DNA from: Actinomycetes bacterium
Lineage (GTDB): Bacteria; Actinomycetota; Coriobacteriia; Coriobacteriales; Eggerthellaceae
Reading direction: 5' to 3'
Length of the DNA: 64,000 bases
Assembly: GCA_023460315.1 (NCBI GenBank)
Contig: JAEWQO010000070.1
Coordinates: 33,153-97,152, forward strand
The notes under the pieces are model-generated. The model was not told where the DNA came from and ran no database searches. It saw nothing but the letters and a program-made list of their open reading frames with translations. Positions 60,147 through 64,000 of this stretch are shown here, in pieces (the first letter of the stretch is position 1; each line of letters opens with the position of its first letter). The translations under genes and the position numbers were made by a program.

Positions 60147-60773
60147 CTATCCTATGGGCAGATTGAGCAGCCGTTCCCATCCTGCTGCATAGAACTCTTC
60201 CAGCCGTTCCATGTACCGCTCGGCCTTGTTGCGGGGCATATCGTGCATCACCGTTTCGAAAATGCCTGTGAACAGCATGTTCGAAACGATATGCACCAAT
60301 TCGGCGTCAAGGGGCTGCGTGCGTTTTCCGCAGGCGTCAAGCGAGGCGAGAAAAGGCATGGTTGCCTGTTCCTCGATGTTGGCGAGCTTGTCGGGGTATC
60401 CTTCCCAACGCGTTCCCGCCGAGCTGCAGGCTATGAGCTTGAAGGCATCGAAGTGGTCGTAGATGAACCCAATCATCCAACGCGCTCCCACGGTTCGTTC
60501 GGGTCCCAATTGCTTGATCTGTTCAGCGGGTGGGCGTGCTTGAAACGAGGCGTGCTCCGCACGATAGCGCTCGAGCAACGCCTCTGCCGGTTCTGAGACG
60601 ATCGCGTCGAAAAGCGCTTCCTTGTCGGCGTAATAGCGATAGATGGCGCCGGTGGTGGCTCCGACCGTGGTTGCGATGGTGCGCATCGAGGCCCCTTGAA
60701 AGCCGCGGGACAGGAATTCCTTTTTGCCAGCTTCCAAAATTGCTGTTGCCAGCTTTTCGTTCGTCGGACGCAT
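60147..60773 (-). CDS. TetR-family transcriptional regulator
   Basis: The product is 208 residues with an N-terminal helix-turn-helix (GASMRTIATTVGATTGAIYRYYADKEALFDAI) and an alpha-helical C-terminal domain. It lies upstream of and in the same orientation as ABC pair 2, 163 bases away, so it may be its regulator and could be read with it. GAAGGGACC before ATG 60773 decides the start; 35 more codons upstream are open. It is not closely similar to the TetR at 51851. Confidence 0.85.
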   Translation of the reverse strand: MRPTNEKLATAILEAGKKEFLSRGFQGASMRTIATTVGATTGAIYRYYADKEALFDAIVSEPAEALLERYRAEHASFQARPPAEQIKQLGPERTVGARWMIGFIYDHFDAFKLIACSSAGTRWEGYPDKLANIEEQATMPFLASLDACGKRTQPLDAELVHIVSNMLFTGIFETVMHDMPRNKAERYMERLEEFYAAGWERLLNLPIG

Positions 60774-61114
60774 GTGGTCCCTTCTCTCCGTTCCTGTCTT
60801 TCGCGCCGTCGGTCTTGAACCGATGCTCTGACGTATTCCGGTCTGTTCGGGCGCGGGGCCGTTGCGGCGGCCTGTCAAGCGATCAGCCGGCGTCAGTGAT
60901 TAAATAACACCGTTATCTTAAAACGGGAAGAGGGGGGATGCAACCCCTTTTTGTGGAACAGGCGAGAAAAGCGCCGTGGTGGAGCCTTCTGGGAAAGCGA
61001 CCGCGCGGCATCTCTCGCCGGTATCTGGGCGACGCGCGGGCAAACTGCGGGTATGATGGCTAGGTGAAAAACGCGACCCATTCCCATTCGCTGCTCGATC
61101 AGGAGGAAGAAACC
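60774..61114. other. Intergenic region between the tetR and thrH genes
   Basis: It contains an inverted repeat ATAAC (60904-60908) / GTTAT (60912-60916), a possible operator, and a plus-strand terminator-like hairpin with AGGGG (60931-60935), CCCCT (60944-60948) and five T. No gene lies upstream of that terminator on the plus strand. A TATGAT -10 is at 61052-61057. I see no gene. Confidence 0.45.
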
Positions 61115-61726
61115 ATGTATCTCGCTTGCTTGGATCTGGAAGGCGTGCTCGTGCCGGAGATATGGATTGCCTTTGCCCAGGAGGCGGGCATTCCGGAACT
61201 GAAGCGCACGACGCGCGACGAGCCCGACTACGACAAGCTCATGGCCTATCGGTTGGGGATTCTCGAAGAGCATGGCCTCGGGCTTCGTGAAGTCCAGGAA
61301 ACCATTGCAGGCATCGACCCCCTGCCGGGCGCACGGGAGTTTCTCGACGAGCTCCGCACCCGCGTGCAGGTCATCATCATCAGTGACACGTTCACGCAGT
61401 TTGCCCATCCCCTGATGAAAAAGCTCGGCTGGCCGACGATCTTCTGCAACGAGCTTGAGGTGGCGGAGGATGGGAGCATCACGGGATTCAGGATGCGCTG
61501 CGACCAGTCGAAGCTCACCACGGTCCGGGCATTGCAGTCGTGTGGCTTCGAGACGGTCGCCGCGGGCGACAGCTTCAACGACCTCGGGATGATCAGGGCG
61601 AGTGCGGCAGGGTTTCTCTTCAAGAGCACGGACGCCATAAAGGCGGACAACCCTGATCTTGCTGCTTATGAGGACTATGACGAGCTGCTCTCTGCAATTC
61701 TGGGCATAGTGGACGACCGGTCGTAG
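61115..61726 (+). CDS. thrH: Bifunctional phosphoserine phosphatase / homoserine phosphotransferase ThrH
   Basis: The product is 203 residues, a haloacid dehalogenase-superfamily enzyme. It opens MYLACLDLEGVLVPEIW, where Asp7 is the nucleophile and Glu9 replaces the usual second aspartate, as in Pseudomonas ThrH. Later motifs are IISDTFTQF and AAGDSFNDLGM. It removes phosphate from phosphoserine and can pass it to homoserine. AGGAGG precedes ATG 61115. It is transcribed alone. Confidence 0.9.
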   Translation: MYLACLDLEGVLVPEIWIAFAQEAGIPELKRTTRDEPDYDKLMAYRLGILEEHGLGLREVQETIAGIDPLPGAREFLDELRTRVQVIIISDTFTQFAHPLMKKLGWPTIFCNELEVAEDGSITGFRMRCDQSKLTTVRALQSCGFETVAAGDSFNDLGMIRASAAGFLFKSTDAIKADNPDLAAYEDYDELLSAILGIVDDRS

Positions 61727-61729
61727 CAC

Positions 61730-62060
61730 GAGGCTCGGTAGATGCTCGGCGTCATGCCGAGCTCTGTTGAGAATGCGGCCGCGATGATAGGCGAAGGTGT
61801 GCCACTGGGGTTGCTTGGTGGGCCGTCAAGAGCCAGACGATCTCGAGTGCCTGGCATTGCAGGCGTTCGAACCGAGCCCTCTCGTCAACGGTAGAGAACG
61901 AATCGAGCAGGGCGGCTATCGTTTCGTCCGGGGTGAACACACGGCATCCTTCTTTCCCCGCATATCGTGTACGGAAGGCCTCGAAGTCGAGTTCTTGCGC
62001 GAGAGGATTCGCTGAAAAGGCAGTGCCGTCTGCGTTGTGTTCAACGCAAGACGTAAGCAT
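61730..62060 (-). pseudogene. Decayed AraC-family regulator
   Basis: Two minus-strand frames hold its pieces. The first (62060 to about 61800) has a regulatory-domain tail, AALLDSFSTVDERARFERLQ...EIVWLL. The second, out of frame, has the last segment of an AraC DNA-binding domain, AAFSTELGMTPSIYRAS, at about 61735-61800. The roughly 80 residues of the two helix-turn-helix units that should lie between are missing, so this is an internal deletion with a frameshift. The original may have faced left like tetR. Confidence 0.58.
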
Positions 62061-62089
62061 CCTGGAAGAACAATTGAAAAGAGAACAAA

Positions 62090-62105
62090 TGTTTCACGTG
62101 AAACA
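62090..62105. promoter_or_regulatory. parS (ParB-binding) site
   Basis: TGTTTCACGTGAAACA is a perfect 16-base palindrome identical to the consensus parS of bacterial chromosomes; the flanking A and T extend it to 18. ParB loads here to segregate the chromosome. It is in noncoding DNA, 29 bases upstream of the AraC remnant. Because parS sites cluster around the origin, this window is probably in the origin-proximal part of the chromosome. Confidence 0.88.
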
Positions 62106-62106
62106 T

Positions 62107-62673
62107 TGAGGTCGTTCGTGTTTGGCGTTCCACCAGAAGATCGTGCGGCCCCCGGCTAGCTCCCCCGTCCCCGAACGGGCGGCGCCACGGCGCAAGCGGA
62201 TGGCGGCGGGCGCGGGAGGAGGCGAGGGGGAGCGGAGGCGAGGGGGAGCGGAGGTGGCGAGGCGAAGCGGGCCTCCTGGCATGGCTTCACGCCTTTTTCA
62301 GAAGCTTCTGGCCAGGCGATTTGCCGAAGGCGAGACGGATGCGGGCCCGCCGCGCCCGCTCGATGGCCGCAATCGCGCTCTTGGCTGTCGCAATTGATGC
62401 GAAAAGGGTGCCGCCAGGGGGATTTGCCCGAACCCACAACCCGCCGATTCCGCCAGCGGCGGGTCCGAGGGCGAAGGGCCGACATCGCGGAGGGGAGAGG
62501 TGTGGCCCGGTTGCCGCAGAGGTGTGCTACCTGCTGGAAACAGCGAAGGGCCGACATTGGGATGCTCGAATCGACAGGGGGAAGTAGCATCGGGTTCGAG
62601 CAAGATGCTGCGAATGCAGATGGTCCATCACGCCTAGATAACCGAGTTGGGTCAGGCGGTGTGTCCAGACCCC
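62107..62673. other. GC-rich noncoding region
   Basis: From 62107 to 62600 the DNA is rich in GGCGAGGGGGAGCGGAGG-like runs, with a duplicated GCGAAGGGCCGACAT at 62471-62485 and 62544-62558. No frame looks like a real protein. It is a degenerate repeat region. Confidence 0.6.
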
Positions 62674-62949
62674 TCAACTCATGTTCGAGAATCTTTCGAC
62701 TGCTTTGGTGAAATTCTCGATGGTCTTATCGGGGTCGCCGTGTTCGATGCCGTCTCGCACACAGTGCTGGATATGGCCTTCCAAGACAACTTGCCCGCAT
62801 TTATGCAAGGCTGATTTTGCGGCATTGATCTGGGACAGGATATCCTCGCAGGGGACGTCTTCGTCGACCATGCGATCAATGGCCTGCACTTGTCCGATCA
62901 CTTTTCTCAATCTGCGATGCAGGTTGTCCGCATCCATGCACTGTCTCAT
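62674..62949 (-). CDS. csoR: CsoR-family metal-responsive repressor
   Basis: The product is 91 residues, an all-helical CsoR/RcnR/FrmR-family protein. Cys34 (DVPCEDIL), His59 and Cys63 (EGHIQHC) match the Cu(I) ligands of CsoR (C-H-C), and the histidine distinguishes it from persulfide sensors such as CstR. An extra Cys4 and Cys51 are present. It would release DNA on Cu(I) binding. No copper-transport gene is adjacent, so its target is elsewhere or itself. GGAGG is upstream of ATG 62949. Confidence 0.85.
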   Translation of the reverse strand: MRQCMDADNLHRRLRKVIGQVQAIDRMVDEDVPCEDILSQINAAKSALHKCGQVVLEGHIQHCVRDGIEHGDPDKTIENFTKAVERFSNMS

Positions 62950-63256
62950 GGAATCCTCCGTTAAACTGTTTCAATGCCTGTCCTGTGCTCCGGTCCCTGT
63001 GGCCCGCGCTGACGGCCGCCATGCCTGTCGTGGCGGTTTTTGCCAGCCTTTCCGGGGATGCCGCAGTTTCCTTTCTCAAACTCAGCATGTGCACCCGCCA
63101 GTCGAATTTTTGCCAAACTGCTGCAGCGCACCCATGCGTCTTGTGTCCATTTTACGCGAAATGCGACCAATTCGCCCACGGGGCGGCCACTTGATTTCCT
63201 CGGGGTACTGTCAAGATTATTGCGCACTTTTTCAATGAGCCCCTCAGCCGTCGGCA
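62950..63256. other. Intergenic region between csoR and the transposase
   Basis: It holds a plus-strand terminator-like hairpin, CCGCCA (63016-63021) with TGGCGG (63031-63036) and five T, with no gene on that strand before it. Bases 63200-63235 (GGGTACTGTCAAGATTATTGCG) resemble the terminal repeat end of an IS256-type element. Nothing else is recognisable. Confidence 0.45.
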
Positions 63257-63871
63257 TTATTCGCCTTCGAACAAGGATACGTCCAGATAGCGCCTTGATC
63301 CCCATTCGCTCTCGGCGACGTGCTTCAGCCTGGCGGTCACCAGCATGAGTGCCGAATTGCCGTCGGGGAAAGTGCCCACCACACGCGTGCGGCGCCTGAT
63401 CTCCCGGTTCAGCCTCTCGATGGCGTTGTTGGTGCGTATGCGGCGCCAGTGGCCCATCGGGAAGGCAGTGTAGGTCAGCGTCTCGGCGATTCCTTCCCTG
63501 ACGGTCTTGGCGGCTGCGGCAAGCTTCATCTCATCGAGGGCCGAGGCGACTTCGGCCGCCTTGCGCTCGCTGGCCTCACGTGATTCCTGCGCGTGGATCG
63601 CCTTGAGCATGGCAGCCACCCCGCCGCGCTTGGACTTCGGCGCCTTGGACAGGACGTTGCGGTAGAAGTGCACCATGCAGCGCTGGTATTTGGCATCAGG
63701 AAACACCTCCGCGATCGAGCCGACCATGCCGGCCGCCTTGTCGCCGGTGAACATCCTCACGCCGCGAAGTCCGCGGCCTTTCAGCCATGAGAGGAAGTCT
63801 CGCCAGCACTCAGACGACTCCGTGAAACCCTCGGCACAGCCGATGACCTCGCGATACCCCTCCTCGTTCAC
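63257..63871 (-). pseudogene. IS256-family transposase, N-terminally truncated
   Basis: The 204 residues match the C-terminal half of IS256 (transposase mutator family) enzymes: VNEEGYREVIG, FTGDKAAGMVGSI with a catalytic aspartate, QRCMVHFYRNVL, and NNAIERLNREIRRRTRVVGTFPDGN, which holds the last acid of the DDE triad. Full-length enzymes are about 400 residues. Upstream on the same strand the frame stays open to a TAG at 63923-63925 but reads LDQPETEPYTTFRH, which does not match the family, so the N-terminal half is missing. The gene is probably inactive. Confidence 0.8.
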
Positions 63872-64000
63872 TCCGGTAGTGTGCCGGAAAGTGGTGTAAG
63901 GCTCGGTCTCAGGCTGGTCGAGCTAACCGAGAACCACCTAGAATGCTGTCATTCTACAACAACCTATGCCACCTTCATTCCTGAAATCTGATTCTCGGCA

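Noticed and set aside
1..64000. CRISPR array or prophage
   Set aside because: No regularly spaced repeats with unique spacers and no phage structural or integrase genes were seen.

Overview
The window is from a high-GC, anaerobic actinobacterium. The best fit is Coriobacteriia, family Eggerthellaceae. The evidence is the many membrane redox complexes, a LuxR-type regulator with a large polytopic N-terminal region, a rimP-nusA-ylxR-infB-rbfA order with actinobacterial features, Tat-exported formate dehydrogenase and GTG starts. The genus cannot be fixed from sequence alone.

Region by region: (1) 1-8831, the end of a gamma-class carbonic anhydrase, then a translation/RNA operon rimP-nusA-ylxR-infB-rbfA-nrnA-like-truB-ribF. 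(2) 8840-12553, minus strand, the selenocysteine machinery selA-selB followed by the tRNA-Sec gene selC. (3) 12681-14766, a glycosyltransferase and a PIN/RelB-like toxin-antitoxin pair. (4) 15118-30244, a 15-gene formate hydrogenlyase operon of the Hyf (FHL-2) type, including a UGA-containing formate dehydrogenase H, the maturation protease and a formate channel. (5) 30455-33586, a NifS-like desulfurase, a beta-carbonic anhydrase and a CLC transporter. (6) 33910-39732, a selenium-metabolism cluster: double-cubane-type 2-hydroxyacyl-CoA dehydratase-like protein, cysteine desulfurase, two DUF3343 putative Se/S carriers, an ASKHA activator ATPase, YedF and, convergent, selD. (7) 40131-48264, a second, Tat-exported formate dehydrogenase (FdnGHI type) with UGA, then fdhE, an FAD-dependent dehydrogenase and tatA. 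(8) 48265-50933, repeat-rich non-coding DNA and the LuxR-type membrane regulator. (9) 50995-61726, a ferredoxin-like protein, two ABC-exporter pairs arranged tail to tail, each with its own TetR regulator, and thrH. (10) 61727-64000, a decayed region with an AraC-family remnant, a perfect ParB-binding parS site, csoR and a truncated IS256-family transposase.

The unifying theme is selenium. Three genes read through an in-frame UGA: fdhF (Sec140), fdnG (Sec200) and selD itself (Sec18, 51 codons upstream of where a simple ORF call starts it). Each UGA is followed by a small stem-loop of the bacterial SECIS type. The genes for making (selD, selA, tRNA-Sec), inserting (selB) and probably mobilising selenium (two desulfurases, YedF, DUF3343) lie within about 31 kb of the selenoproteins that use it. 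The two formate dehydrogenases point to formate as a central metabolite: one cytoplasmic and coupled to H2 evolution, one facing outward and coupled to the membrane.
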